Assembly (NCBI GenBank): GCA_031549085.1 | Contig: JAVBQL010000016.1 | Coordinates: 62,001 to 126,000, forward strand | Length of the DNA stretch: 64,000 bases | From: JAVBQL01 sp031549085 | GTDB lineage: Bacteria > Spirochaetota > GWE2-31-10 > MWDO01 | Direction of reading: 5' to 3' | Shown: piece by piece, positions 17,964 to 27,122 of the stretch | How the letters are laid out: each line of letters begins with the position of its first letter | Numbering within the stretch: position 1 is the first letter of the stretch | The notes under the pieces: model-generated | What the model was told of the DNA's origin: nothing | The model's database searches: none | The model's input: the letters and a program-made list of their open reading frames with translations, nothing else | Program-made: the position numbers and the translations under genes

Positions 17964-18165
17964 TTTTAGATTTTTTTTATTTGTTTAGAGCTGTTCCAAA
18001 TAGGCTATTCTTTGAATAGACCAACAATTGTATAAGTTGGCGAGAAAATATTTTCTTGTGTGTTACTTCTTTAAATACAAAGATATAACTATATGACAGG
18101 ATCTAAAAAAATAAAAAGTTCTAAAATATAAATATTTATTTTCAAATTAATTTAAGGAGACATCA

Positions 18166-21100
18166 ATGGGTGAAAAGAAAAAACAGACGATTGATGGAAA
18201 TTATGCTGCGGCTCATATTGCTTACGCTTTTTCAGAGGTTGCAGCAATATACCCAATTACACCATCGTCAACAATGGGAGAGTATGCAGATGCATGGGCT
18301 ACCCAAGGACAAAAAAATATTTTTGGAGAGGTAGTATCTGTTAATGAGATGCAGTCTGAAGCGGGTGCAGCTGGTGCAGTTCATGGTGCACTATCAGCAG
18401 GTTCTCTCTCTACTACTTTCACAGCTTCTCAAGGTCTACTACTTATGATTCCAAATATGTATAAGATTGCAGGTGAACTACTTCCAACAGTATTTCACGT
18501 ATCAGCTAGAACTTTGGCTACTCACGCACTCTCTATATTTGGTGATCACCAAGACGTTATGAGTGTTAGACAGACTGGCTGGGCTATGATGGCTGCAAGT
18601 TCTATACAGGAGATTATGGATTTGGCTCTTGTTGCACATCTTGCAACGCTTGAGGCAAAGGTGCCATTCTTAAATTTCTTTGATGGTTTTAGAACTTCTC
18701 ATGAGATACAAAAGGTTGAGATGATCGATTATGATACAATCAAATCACTTGTTGATATGAAGTATATAGAAGATTTCAGAAAGAGAGCATTGCGTCCTGA
18801 GGCACCAATGGTGAAGACTGCTGCTCAAAACCCTGACGTATATTTCCAAGGAAGAGAGGCTCAAAATAGCTATTATGATGCAATCCCTGATATGGTTCAA
18901 AAATATATGGATAAAGTTGGGGCTGCTATTGGTAGAAAATATAAGTTGTTTGACTATGTTGGAGATCCTAACGCTGATAAAGTTATTATCTGTATGGGCA
19001 GTGGCTGTGAAACAATTGAGGAGACTATCAACTACCTAAACAAGAAAGGTTCTAAGCTTGGACTTATAAAGATAAGACTATATAGACCATTCTCTGTAAA
19101 GGCTCTCCTAAGTGTTCTTCCAGCTTCAGCTAAAAAAATTGCTGTACTTGATAGAACAAAGGAGCCGGGTGCAATTGGAGAGCCATTGTATCTTGATGTT
19201 GTTGCTGCTCTTGCTGGAAAAGATGTTAAGATTATTGGTGGTAGATATGGTCTATCATCAAAAGAGTTTACACCATCTATGGTAAAAGCGATCTATGATC
19301 ACCTTGATGGAGCTTGTACTCACGACTTTGTTGTTGGTATCGAAGATGACCTTACAAATAAATCTTTAAAGATTAAAGATATCATTGTAACAGAGCCTGA
19401 AGATGTTAAGAGATGTATCTTCTGGGGGCTTGGTTCTGATGGAACAGTTGGAGCAAACAAGAACTCAATCAAGATTATTGGTGATTATACTGATATGTAT
19501 GCTCAAGCATACTTCTCTTATGACTCTAAAAAGTCTGGCGGTATCACTATTTCATACCTAAGATTTGGTAAACAACCAATTCAATCTGAATACAACATAA
19601 CAAAAGCAGACTTTGTTGCACTTCATAACCCAGCATATGTTGGAAGATATGATATGCTTAAAGAGCTTAAAGATGGCGGTACATTCCTATTAAACTCTGA
19701 ATGGAGTAATGATGAGGTATTTAACCACCTAACAAGAGATATGCAAGAGACAATCATCAATAAGAAGATTAAGTTCTACAATATTGATGCAATAAAAATT
19801 GCAGAGGAAGTTGGACTTGGTGGCCGAATCAACACTGTTATGCAGGCTGCTTTCTTCGCTATTTCTGAGATATTGCCAAAAAATGATGCGATCTCATTGA
19901 TAAAAAAATATATTGAGAAGAGCTATGGCAAGAAGGGACAAAACATTGTTCAAATGAACTGGAATGCTGTTGACAACACAGAGAAAGCACTTCAAGAGAT
20001 TAAGGTTCCTGCAACTGTTGCTGATATCAAGCACTCATATGTTCCACCTCAACTAATACCTGATGGTGCTGCTAAGTTTGAGAAGGAAGTAATTGAACCT
20101 ATGATGTATCTAAAAGGTGATGATCTTCCTACATCAAAGTTGCCATTTGATGGAACAATGCCTACAAACACTGCTCGTCTTGAGAAGAGAGGTATTGCAA
20201 CACAAGTCCCTCACTGGTTAAGTGATAACTGTATCCAATGTAACCAATGTGCGATGGTGTGTCCTCATGCAGCAATTAGAGCAAAACAAATTGAGCCAAA
20301 AGATCTTGCTAAGAAGCCAGAGGGATTCAATACAATAAAGTCTATTGCTAAAAACGAAAAAGATCTTGAGTACAAGATTCAAGTATATATTGAAGATTGT
20401 ACTGGCTGTGGAAACTGTGTAAACACTTGTCCTGGTAAAAAAGGTGAGAAGGCACTTGTATTCCACGCTATCGAAAAAGAGAGAGAGGATAACCAAGATA
20501 AGTATGCAGAGTTCTTTGATGAGCTGCCAGACAATATCCTTGATGGAACACAAATCAATCAAGTGAAGGGCTCTCAATTTAAGCAACCGCTATTTGAGTT
20601 CTCTGGTGCTTGTGCTGGCTGTGGAGAGACTCCATATGTAAGACTTGTCACTCAACTATTTGGTGAGAGAATGATAATTGCGAACGCTACTGGCTGTTCT
20701 TCAATCTACGGTGGCACATTCCCAACTGTACCATATGCAAAGGCAAAGAATGGAATGGGACCTGCTTGGGGTAACTCACTATTTGAAGATAATGCTGAGT
20801 ATGCTTATGGTTTCAGACTTGCTGTTGATGCAAATAGAGTTCAACTAAAGAGCAACATTGAGAAGCTTATTGCTATGGGTGATCTTGACCCAGCTCTTAA
20901 GGCAGCTCTAAGCAAAAACATAGAGTTTTGGAAAAACAAAGATGATGCGGCACAAGCTGCAGCAAAATTAAGCAGAGAGCTGCTTGCAAAAGCAAAAGCT
21001 TCCGCAAGTGGTGAAAAACTTGCTATCATCAATAAAGCAATTGAGCTTGGTGACTATATTGTTGACAAGTCTGTTTGGGGATTTGGTGGTGACGGCTGGG

Positions 21101-21714
21101 CATATGATATTGGATATGGCGGACTTGACCATGTTCTTGCTATGAACAGAAACATAAACATCTTGGTTCTTGATACTGAAGTCTACTCAAACACAGGCGG
21201 ACAGGCATCAAAGGCTACTCCTCGTGCATCTATTGCTCGTTTTGCTGAGTCTGGAAAGAGAACAAGCAAGAAGGACTTTGGTCTTATCTCTATGAGTTAT
21301 GGCTACATCTATGTTGCAAGTATCTCACTTGGAGCAAATATGAACCAAACTATAAAGGCTCTTCTTGAGGCAGAGGCTTATGATGGTCCATCTATCGTAT
21401 TTGCTTATGCTCCTTGTATCAACCATGGAATCTCTGTTGGTATGGGTAAAACTATTGCTGAAGAGAAGTTGGCAGTTGAGACTGGCTACTTCCCACTATA
21501 TAGATACAACCCAGAACTTGAGAAGGAGGGCAAGAATCCATTTATCTATGAGTCAAAAGATCCAACTGCTGATATGATGGACTTCTTGATGGGAGAGACA
21601 AGATATAAGGCATTGAAACAACAGTTCCCTACTGTTGCTGATGAGCTATTCAAACTTGCTCTTGAGGATAAGAAGAAGAAACATGAGTACTACAAAAAAC
21701 TTGCTCAAATGTAG
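18166..21714 (+). CDS. nifJ: Pyruvate:ferredoxin (flavodoxin) oxidoreductase
   Basis: A single-chain 1182-residue homodimeric PFOR that oxidises pyruvate to acetyl-CoA and CO2 and passes electrons to ferredoxin or flavodoxin. Domains in order: pyrimidine-binding (YPITPSSTMGE), TK-C-like, gamma, two [4Fe-4S] ferredoxin motifs (CIQCNQCAMVCP and CTGCGNCVNTCP), a further cluster cysteine region (CAGCGETPY), and the TPP-binding domain (GDGWAYDIGYGGLDH). TAAGGAGA gives a strong ribosome site. A dyad CCAAC-N10-GTTGG at 18021-18040 lies upstream and could be an operator. The codon use looks more even than in neighbouring genes, as expected for high expression. It points to anaerobic metabolism. Confidence 0.97.
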   Translation: MGEKKKQTIDGNYAAAHIAYAFSEVAAIYPITPSSTMGEYADAWATQGQKNIFGEVVSVNEMQSEAGAAGAVHGALSAGSLSTTFTASQGLLLMIPNMYKIAGELLPTVFHVSARTLATHALSIFGDHQDVMSVRQTGWAMMAASSIQEIMDLALVAHLATLEAKVPFLNFFDGFRTSHEIQKVEMIDYDTIKSLVDMKYIEDFRKRALRPEAPMVKTAAQNPDVYFQGREAQNSYYDAIPDMVQKYMDKVGAAIGRKYKLFDYVGDPNADKVIICMGSGCETIEETINYLNKKGSKLGLIKIRLYRPFSVKALLSVLPASAKKIAVLDRTKEPGAIGEPLYLDVVAALAGKDVKIIGGRYGLSSKEFTPSMVKAIYDHLDGACTHDFVVGIEDDLTNKSLKIKDIIVTEPEDVKRCIFWGLGSDGTVGANKNSIKIIGDYTDMYAQAYFSYDSKKSGGITISYLRFGKQPIQSEYNITKADFVALHNPAYVGRYDMLKELKDGGTFLLNSEWSNDEVFNHLTRDMQETIINKKIKFYNIDAIKIAEEVGLGGRINTVMQAAFFAISEILPKNDAISLIKKYIEKSYGKKGQNIVQMNWNAVDNTEKALQEIKVPATVADIKHSYVPPQLIPDGAAKFEKEVIEPMMYLKGDDLPTSKLPFDGTMPTNTARLEKRGIATQVPHWLSDNCIQCNQCAMVCPHAAIRAKQIEPKDLAKKPEGFNTIKSIAKNEKDLEYKIQVYIEDCTGCGNCVNTCPGKKGEKALVFHAIEKEREDNQDKYAEFFDELPDNILDGTQINQVKGSQFKQPLFEFSGACAGCGETPYVRLVTQLFGERMIIANATGCSSIYGGTFPTVPYAKAKNGMGPAWGNSLFEDNAEYAYGFRLAVDANRVQLKSNIEKLIAMGDLDPALKAALSKNIEFWKNKDDAAQAAAKLSRELLAKAKASASGEKLAIINKAIELGDYIVDKSVWGFGGDGWAYDIGYGGLDHVLAMNRNINILVLDTEVYSNTGGQASKATPRASIARFAESGKRTSKKDFGLISMSYGYIYVASISLGANMNQTIKALLEAEAYDGPSIVFAYAPCINHGISVGMGKTIAEEKLAVETGYFPLYRYNPELEKEGKNPFIYESKDPTADMMDFLMGETRYKALKQQFPTVADELFKLALEDKKKKHEYYKKLAQM

Positions 21715-21740
21715 TTTTTGCTAGTTAAATAATTAAATTA

Positions 21741-21780
21741 AAGGAGTAATCATTATGGTTACTCCTTTTTTATTTTTTTA
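21741..21780 (+). terminator. Terminator of nifJ
   Basis: AAGGAGTAA (21741-21749) pairs with TTACTCCTT (21759-21767), 9-nt loop, then TTTTATTTTTTT. The inverted repeat R begins right at this T-tract. Confidence 0.92.
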
Positions 21781-21860
21781 AGTAGCATTTACTCGTTATA
21801 TGTTTACTTAATGATAAGTAAACCAATGATAAATATTAATAGCTAGTTAAGTATTATTAG
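21775..21860 (-). repeat. Dispersed repeat R, copy 2 (inverted)
   Basis: Read on the minus strand it runs TAATACTTAACTAGCTATTAAT, GGTTTACTTA, a matching TAAGTAAAC (a perfect 9-bp hairpin GTTTACTTA/TAAGTAAAC), and CGAGTAAATGCTACTTAAAAAA. This is the same order as copies at 33672, 34100 and 34533. Its conserved end abuts the nifJ terminator. Confidence 0.75.
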
Positions 21861-21922
21861 ATACCTCAAACAATAGAACTTAACAAGTAGTTAGAGCTTT
21901 TTTAATAACCACTTCACACTCC

Positions 21923-22017
21923 CATCAAAGATGGGCTCATACCTGTAACGGCCTAATACATAAAGTATTAAGAGTGAACGTTGCTTATTTTTTTTTAATA
22001 TAAGCCCATCTTTGATG
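21923..22017. other. Long-range hairpin, perfect 15-bp stem
   Basis: CATCAAAGATGGGCT (21923-21937) is the exact reverse complement of AGCCCATCTTTGATG (22003-22017). The 65-nt loop holds smaller hairpins: TAATAC/GTATTA and GCTTAT/ATAAGC. Such a closed multi-hairpin unit suggests a folded RNA, but neither strand shows a clear promoter and I cannot choose an orientation. Confidence 0.6.
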
Positions 22018-22052
22018 AAGTTTTGTTTGAAATTTTAAGGTTGTTTATGATT

Positions 22053-22260
22053 AAAAAAAAAGACAATAAATAAACAAGCCCGCAGAAATAGGGCTAGACC
22101 GCTGCCATACTCCCTCACCCCGTAGAAAAAAGAGCAGACAGCCCACTAAATCTACGGACTTGCCTACAACTAAGCAGTAGATCAGAATCTACCACATAGT
22201 ATCTACAGGATGAAAAGTAAAAAAACAAAGCAGTAAGGGGTCTAGTCCTTAAAACTTCAT
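22053..22260 (-). ncRNA. Candidate structured small RNA, about 208 nt
   Basis: Predicted minus-strand transcript starting near 22260 and ending in the T9 run at 22061-22053. A 10-position closing stem (22239-22248 with 22091-22100, one mismatch on this strand) surrounds two arms. The first is 22120-22126 with 22151-22157 (7 bp). The second is 22163-22209, with CCT/AGG, ACTA/TAGT and GTAGAT/ATCTAC stacked on a 4-nt loop. The 3' end can form a terminator hairpin (AGCCC/GGGCT, 22095-22091 with 22081-22077) that competes with the closing stem. It does not resemble tmRNA, RNase P RNA or SRP RNA; 6S RNA is possible from size and outer stem, but I see no matching bubble. Two wobble pairs would favour the plus strand, while the promoter and terminator favour minus. 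Confidence 0.6.
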
Positions 22261-22266
22261 ATTGTG

Positions 22267-22294
22267 ATTATAGGCTTTTAATATCAAAAGTCAA
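22267..22294 (-). promoter_or_regulatory. Sigma-70 promoter of the 22-kb small RNA
   Basis: On the minus strand: TTGACT (22294-22289), 16 nt, TATAAT (22272-22267). It has one of the best -10 boxes in the window, and no protein gene lies downstream of it. Confidence 0.8.
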
Positions 22295-22444
22295 TCGTTT
22301 TATAAAAGTAAAAAATAATTTTTTTTGCTATCCATATAATAGAAGATTAAATGTTTAATATGTGAGTTTTGATTTTACAAATAGAAATTTATATTTAAAT
22401 AAAATAAATAAATAAATTTTTTATATAAAATAGTTAAATTTATG

Positions 22445-22472
22445 TTGATTTTTATACTATATTGACTATACT
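22445..22472 (+). promoter_or_regulatory. Sigma-70 promoter of the beta-helix lipoprotein
   Basis: TTGATT, 16 nt, TATACT, giving a start near 22479 and a leader of about 43 nt before the ATG at 22522. The same hexamers and spacing occur at the tandem small RNA promoters at 33983 and 34416. Confidence 0.75.
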
Positions 22473-22521
22473 AACACCTAGTATTTTTTTAAATACATTA
22501 AAACTAAAATTGGAGTTTTTT

Positions 22522-25308
22522 ATGAAAAAGTTTATCTCACTGATCATTGCTTTGATCACACTTTTCTGTCTATCATCACTATTTACTGGATGTGAGCCTA
22601 GTATCGCTAGAGATGATACTGGAATATTAGCAAATGAAACGACAACAACAACTATCAATCCGCTCTCTATATTGTATGTATCAAACAACGGTCTTGACAG
22701 CAACAGCGGAGAAAAAGACTCTCCACTAAAGACAATACAGAAAGCAATTGATATTGTAACAGCTAGTAAAAATGCAATTTTTATTGAAGCTGGTACTTAT
22801 GAAGAGTCTATCTCTATAACTACCACTACACCAATAGTTATAAAGGGCAGCTACAATACAGCATTTGATACACAAGATCTAACCAATATCACAACAATAA
22901 TAAAAGGCGCAGATAATGAAGTTGCAAGCACAACAAAAAAGGGACGTTTAACAATTGGAACTGGCACAACAGTAACATTAAATGGACTATCTATATATGA
23001 TGCTGCATACAAAGACACAGTAAACACAATAAATCATGTTTATTGCCTCTCTAATAGTGGTAAGTTAACAATAGACAATTGTATATTAAAAGGAAGTACA
23101 ATAATGGATGATTATTACAGCTCAGGATCTACTGTTGGCATAGAGAACAAAGCAGGAGGAGAGTTAAATATACTAAATTCTTCTGTGTATGGATTAGAAG
23201 ATGTCTCTAATGATTATCCAATTAGTATGATTGGAGATGGACTCTATGGAGTTTATAATGATGGAATTCTAGATATATCAAATTCTAATGTATATGGAGC
23301 ATATACAGTTGGGGCATACTGCACTGTCTCTGCTGTGTATAATAACTTGGGAACAGCCACCATTACTGACTCAACTATTTATGGAGCTGACACTACTAGT
23401 GGATCTGGAGTTGCTATACTTGGCAATGTTTATGGAGTATACAATAATATAGATGGAACAACCAATATCACTAATTCTATACTATATGGTACCGCAGGTG
23501 GAGTTTATGTAAGAGGTTTTTGTGCATTTGGTATACGTAATGATGGAAAAATAGATGTTTCAGATTCTACTATGTATGGAATGGTTGAGGAGGCTTATGG
23601 AGATGCAAGCTGTGGAATATCAAATTCTGGAGAAGCTACTGTTTCAAATTGTAACATATATGGAGCTACTGATAATACTTCTGGATGGAATGGTTCTATT
23701 TTTGGTGTAGAAAATACTTATGGTGGCTCAATGGGGAAAATTGATATTTCAGATTCTAATATATATGGTGCTACAGATAATGTCCATGAAGGTTATGGTA
23801 GTATTTATGGTTTTTCATTTTATGATGGATTGGAAGCAACCATAACAAATTGTACTATATATGGTGCTAAAGATAACGTTAGTGCTTCCAAAAATATTTA
23901 TGGTATTTCTGCTAGTGGATATTATACAGATGTAAATGGTTATAATCAGACAATAAAAATAAATAATTCTATTATATATGGTTGTAACAGTAATATGATT
24001 GCAGGCTCTTATTATGAAGGCACAAGTAGTCATGTCTATGGAATATATACTAAGAATGCTATTACCATCAATATTGATAATACAAAAATATATGGAGCAA
24101 GCGGAAATGCAAAAATAGCAAGTGGAAGCTATGGTTTTGCTATAAAAGGGGCCATAACAAAAATTACTTTAAAAGCCACTGAAATATATGGAGAAAAAGA
24201 ACTTACTGGAGCCGCTTCTATAATAAAAGCTTTAGGATTTTTTGACTCAAAAACAAGTCAAGTAACTTTTCAAAATCCAGCTGGCGTTATTAAACATAAA
24301 TATACAGGTACAATTAATTTATGGAATAACCTTAATGAATATGATGGAGATGCAGAAATATATGTATCATCAAATAGTGGCAGTGATAATAATGATGGAG
24401 CAAAAACATCTCCTGTAAAAACTATACAAAAAGCACTTTCATTGTCAATGACACCTCAGAAAACTACAATATATGTTGAATCTGGAATATATGAAGAGTT
24501 ATTAAATATTAGTTTTTTAACATTAATAAACAATAATATGACCCCATTTCCTCTAACTATAAAAGGCGGATATAACTCAAGCTTTACAACACAAGACTTT
24601 AACAATAAAAGTATATTAAGAGGTCCTGTTGGCGAAGATGCTCCTTATGATGCTGGGCGTATAAATTTAAATTGGGCTTCAGCAACTATTAGCGGATTTG
24701 AGATCTATGGAGCAGTATCTAGTGAAGCTATCGGAATAACAAAGAACTATGGAGACCTTACTGTAGACAACTGTAAAATAGTAGCTATAGAAAATGGTAG
24801 TATATCTGCAGCTTATGGTATTAGGGCTTATTCCGGAAATAATTTAATATCAAATTCTACTATCTATTCTGCTGCTGGTGTTGCTAATGTAGGTACTGCT
24901 TATGGGATTTATAATAGCCATATTTCGACTGAAGCTACTATTTCTGGGAATAGTGCTATATATGGAGCTACTGAAAATGCTACAGTAAACACAGTTTATG
25001 CTATATACTCTAAAAGTGGCTTGTATATTGAAAGTGGTGTTCAAATTTATGGTGCTGCAAAAACTGGTGCAGGAAGCCCCACTGTAGAAAACTGTTATGG
25101 ACTTGCTCTTGGTTCATCTTCATATTTGACAAGCTGTTCAATATATGGAGAGAAAGATCTAACAACAACTTTGCCACAAGCTGATAAACTAAAAGCTATA
25201 GCTTTCCATAGTGGAATAACAAAAAGCTCTATAACTTGGAATACACCTGCAGGTGTTGTAAAAGATAGATTTACAGATGCAGAAAACTTATGGAATAATC
25301 TTCCTTAA
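22522..25308 (+). CDS. Surface lipoprotein with two right-handed beta-helix (DUF1565) modules
   Basis: A 928-residue exported lipoprotein with a signal peptide and lipobox LFTGC (Cys near residue 24). Two modules follow. Each begins with a DUF1565 signature (LYVSNNGLDSNSGEKDSPLKT near residue 50; IYVSSNSGSDNNDGAKTSPVKT near 613) and ends with a matching tail (NPAGVIKHKYTGTINLWNNL; TPAGVVKDRFTDAENLWNNL). Between them run many parallel beta-helix coils with a recurring S/N-x-IYGA turn. No polysaccharide-lyase active site is recognised, so adhesion or a surface structure is as likely as catalysis. The start at 22522 has TGGAG 8 nt upstream; an earlier TTG would put 20 residues before the signal peptide. 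Confidence 0.8.
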   Translation: MKKFISLIIALITLFCLSSLFTGCEPSIARDDTGILANETTTTTINPLSILYVSNNGLDSNSGEKDSPLKTIQKAIDIVTASKNAIFIEAGTYEESISITTTTPIVIKGSYNTAFDTQDLTNITTIIKGADNEVASTTKKGRLTIGTGTTVTLNGLSIYDAAYKDTVNTINHVYCLSNSGKLTIDNCILKGSTIMDDYYSSGSTVGIENKAGGELNILNSSVYGLEDVSNDYPISMIGDGLYGVYNDGILDISNSNVYGAYTVGAYCTVSAVYNNLGTATITDSTIYGADTTSGSGVAILGNVYGVYNNIDGTTNITNSILYGTAGGVYVRGFCAFGIRNDGKIDVSDSTMYGMVEEAYGDASCGISNSGEATVSNCNIYGATDNTSGWNGSIFGVENTYGGSMGKIDISDSNIYGATDNVHEGYGSIYGFSFYDGLEATITNCTIYGAKDNVSASKNIYGISASGYYTDVNGYNQTIKINNSIIYGCNSNMIAGSYYEGTSSHVYGIYTKNAITINIDNTKIYGASGNAKIASGSYGFAIKGAITKITLKATEIYGEKELTGAASIIKALGFFDSKTSQVTFQNPAGVIKHKYTGTINLWNNLNEYDGDAEIYVSSNSGSDNNDGAKTSPVKTIQKALSLSMTPQKTTIYVESGIYEELLNISFLTLINNNMTPFPLTIKGGYNSSFTTQDFNNKSILRGPVGEDAPYDAGRINLNWASATISGFEIYGAVSSEAIGITKNYGDLTVDNCKIVAIENGSISAAYGIRAYSGNNLISNSTIYSAAGVANVGTAYGIYNSHISTEATISGNSAIYGATENATVNTVYAIYSKSGLYIESGVQIYGAAKTGAGSPTVENCYGLALGSSSYLTSCSIYGEKDLTTTLPQADKLKAIAFHSGITKSSITWNTPAGVVKDRFTDAENLWNNLP

Positions 25309-25334
25309 AAAAGTTGCAAGAATCTAATAATATT

Positions 25335-25371
25335 GTGCTCTCTCTTAATTTCAAGGGAGAGCACTTTTTTT
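25335..25371 (+). terminator. Terminator of the beta-helix gene
   Basis: GTGCTCTC (25335-25342) pairs with GAGAGCAC (25357-25364), followed by TTTTTTT. Confidence 0.9.
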
Positions 25372-25484
25372 ATATTAAACTAAGAACTATTTAAGAAAAA
25401 TAAGTCTCGACATAGAGAATAATATTTAGTATATTTTATTACTCAAGTTGGTTTCATAAACCAAAAAATTGAAGAGGGTCTTCT

Positions 25485-25952
25485 ATGGATTATTCACTCT
25501 CATTAGTTACTTTTAAAATTGGTGAAGAGTATTATGGCGTTGATATAATGGATGTAAAAGAGATAATCAATAATAAATCAGTTATACCAATACCAAATTC
25601 GCCAGACTTTGTTGAGGGGATAATAACACTTAGAGGAGCAATTATCCCAATAATAGATCTGGCAAAAAGATTTCGCTTTGAATCTGAGGTGGCAGAAGAG
25701 GATGAAGACTATATGCAGGGCATTATGATAATAAGTGTCTACGATCTAATTATTGGAGTTGTGCTTAATAAGATAAATAAGGTTATAAAGATCCCAATAA
25801 CAATGCTTCAGTATACATCACAGGTTAATAGCGGTATAGGTTCGGAATATATAAAAGGCGTAATCAGACACAACAATGCTCTGCTTATTGTGCTTGATAT
25901 AAAGAGGCTCTTTAATAAGAATGAGCTTCTGCAACTATCTGGTGATATTTAA
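25485..25952 (+). CDS. CheW-like chemotaxis coupling protein (solo)
   Basis: A 155-residue CheW domain that links chemoreceptors to CheA. Visible marks are FKIGEEYYGVDIMDVKEII, the IPNSPDFVEGIITLRGAIIPIIDL block and the closing LLIVLDIKRL. It differs from the operon-encoded CheW at 57842-58309 and carries an acidic insert (EVAEEDEDY) in its middle. GAAGAGGG precedes the ATG. It is not next to other che genes, so it may serve a different receptor set or a second array. Confidence 0.88.
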   Translation: MDYSLSLVTFKIGEEYYGVDIMDVKEIINNKSVIPIPNSPDFVEGIITLRGAIIPIIDLAKRFRFESEVAEEDEDYMQGIMIISVYDLIIGVVLNKINKVIKIPITMLQYTSQVNSGIGSEYIKGVIRHNNALLIVLDIKRLFNKNELLQLSGDI

Positions 25953-25995
25953 ACTAACATAGGTTTAAAGGGCTTCTTTTTTTGAAAAGCCAATT

Positions 25996-26072
25996 AATAA
26001 AATTAGAAAAATAATACTCTTTTTGCACAAAATATGTGTCAAAAAGGACGTGGTCAGAAAAAAGGGTTTTTT
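25996..26072 (+). repeat. Dispersed repeat S, copy 3
   Basis: The best-preserved copy. AATAAAATTAGAAA leads to CTTTTTGCACA and TGTGTCAAAAAG, the arms of an 11-bp stem with one bulge. The tail GGACGTGGTCAGAAAAAAGGG then supplies the likely ribosome site of the next gene. Confidence 0.65.
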
Positions 26073-27122
26073 ATGAGTGATATTATATATGTAGATAGCC
26101 CCTCTATAAAGAGGAAAGATCTTGAATATGTTCTAAATTGCATGGTTAATGACAAGATTGACTATGGTGATTTCGCAAAAAATTTTGAAAAAAAATTAAA
26201 AGATAGGATAAACTGCTTTGATGTTCTTGCAGTAAACTCTTTTTATAATGCAATCAACCTAATTCTATCATCACTCTCTTTAGACAGTGATGACGAAGTT
26301 TTACTTCCATCATTCTCTCCTCAAATATATCTCAATGTTGTAGTTGCTGCTGGATTAAAACCAGTTCTTTTTGATCTAGAGGAAGATAAATTTAAGCCAT
26401 CATTAGAGAGTATAAAATCAAAAATAACTGAAAAAAGTAAAGTCTTAATTTTACCATACTACTTTGGCTATATCTATGATTCATTAGAGTACTCATCTCT
26501 TGTTCCATATACAATAGAAGATATCACAAGCATAATTGGATATAGAGGTGAAACCAAAATAGGAGACAAAGCTAACTTTTTAATCGCCGATTTTTCACCA
26601 AAAAATATTATCACAACTGGCGGTGGCGGGGCTATATTCTGCAAAGATAAAAAGAGTTATCAAAAGATTACCTCCCTCATAGAGAAAGATTACTTCACTG
26701 ACAACTACTACACAAGGTATGATTGTCTAATCTCTGATCTTAATGCCTCAATGGGCTGTGCTCAAATTGAGACACTAAACCACAGATTAAAGTTGCGTAA
26801 TGATATAGGTAAAATTTATGAGGAGGCTGTATTAAAGAGCTGTAATAAGATAATCAGAAATGAAGATGGAGAGAGAGTCTTCTCATCATTTCCTATTATC
26901 ATCAAAAACTCTCTAAAAGATGCTATTAACTATCTAAAAAAAGATGGAATAGAGTCAAAAAGACCATTTGAATATCCACTGCACCACTATCTAAATATAC
27001 CAAAAGATGAATTTAGAAATACAGAAAATTTTTATCTAAAGACACTACTTATACCAATAAACTCAAGTCTATCAAAAAAAGAGGTCTATAAAATATCAAA
27101 AGCTATATCAATAATGATCTAG
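26073..27122 (+). CDS. DegT/DnrJ/EryC1/StrS-family aminotransferase
   Basis: A 349-residue PLP-dependent sugar or amino-sugar aminotransferase family protein, which usually makes 3- or 4-aminosugars for surface polysaccharide. Marks include PSIKRKDLEYVLNCM, the DEVLLPSFS block, the D in YTIEDIT and the PLP lysine in FSPKNIITTGGGGA (about K178). The C-terminal half (Y-R-D-x-L-x-SDLNASMGCAQ) fits the family. The start ATG at 26073 follows AAAAAAGGG; an upstream ATG at 26034 lies inside a repeat. There are no other sugar genes nearby. It overlaps the convergent gene by 15 bp. Confidence 0.82.
   Translation: MSDIIYVDSPSIKRKDLEYVLNCMVNDKIDYGDFAKNFEKKLKDRINCFDVLAVNSFYNAINLILSSLSLDSDDEVLLPSFSPQIYLNVVVAAGLKPVLFDLEEDKFKPSLESIKSKITEKSKVLILPYYFGYIYDSLEYSSLVPYTIEDITSIIGYRGETKIGDKANFLIADFSPKNIITTGGGGAIFCKDKKSYQKITSLIEKDYFTDNYYTRYDCLISDLNASMGCAQIETLNHRLKLRNDIGKIYEEAVLKSCNKIIRNEDGERVFSSFPIIIKNSLKDAINYLKKDGIESKRPFEYPLHHYLNIPKDEFRNTENFYLKTLLIPINSSLSKKEVYKISKAISIMI

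Larger units (their letters stand above)
21715..22521. other. 807-bp non-coding tract between nifJ and beta-helix gene
   Basis: It holds the nifJ terminator, an inverted copy of repeat R, a 15-bp-stem structure (21923-22017), a minus-strand small RNA candidate (22053-22260) with its promoter, and the promoter of the next gene. No open frame of convincing quality is present. Confidence 0.7.

Noticed and set aside
20218..20586. 122-residue open frame on the minus strand within nifJ
   Set aside because: It overlaps the ferredoxin domain of a clear nifJ gene, has no ribosome site and no family-like composition; it is an antisense shadow.
21923..22260. tmRNA (ssrA), suggested by smpB being in the window
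   Set aside because: No tRNA-like acceptor/T-arm (CCA end, TTCGA loop) and no tag-peptide frame can be found; smpB is also 17 kb away.
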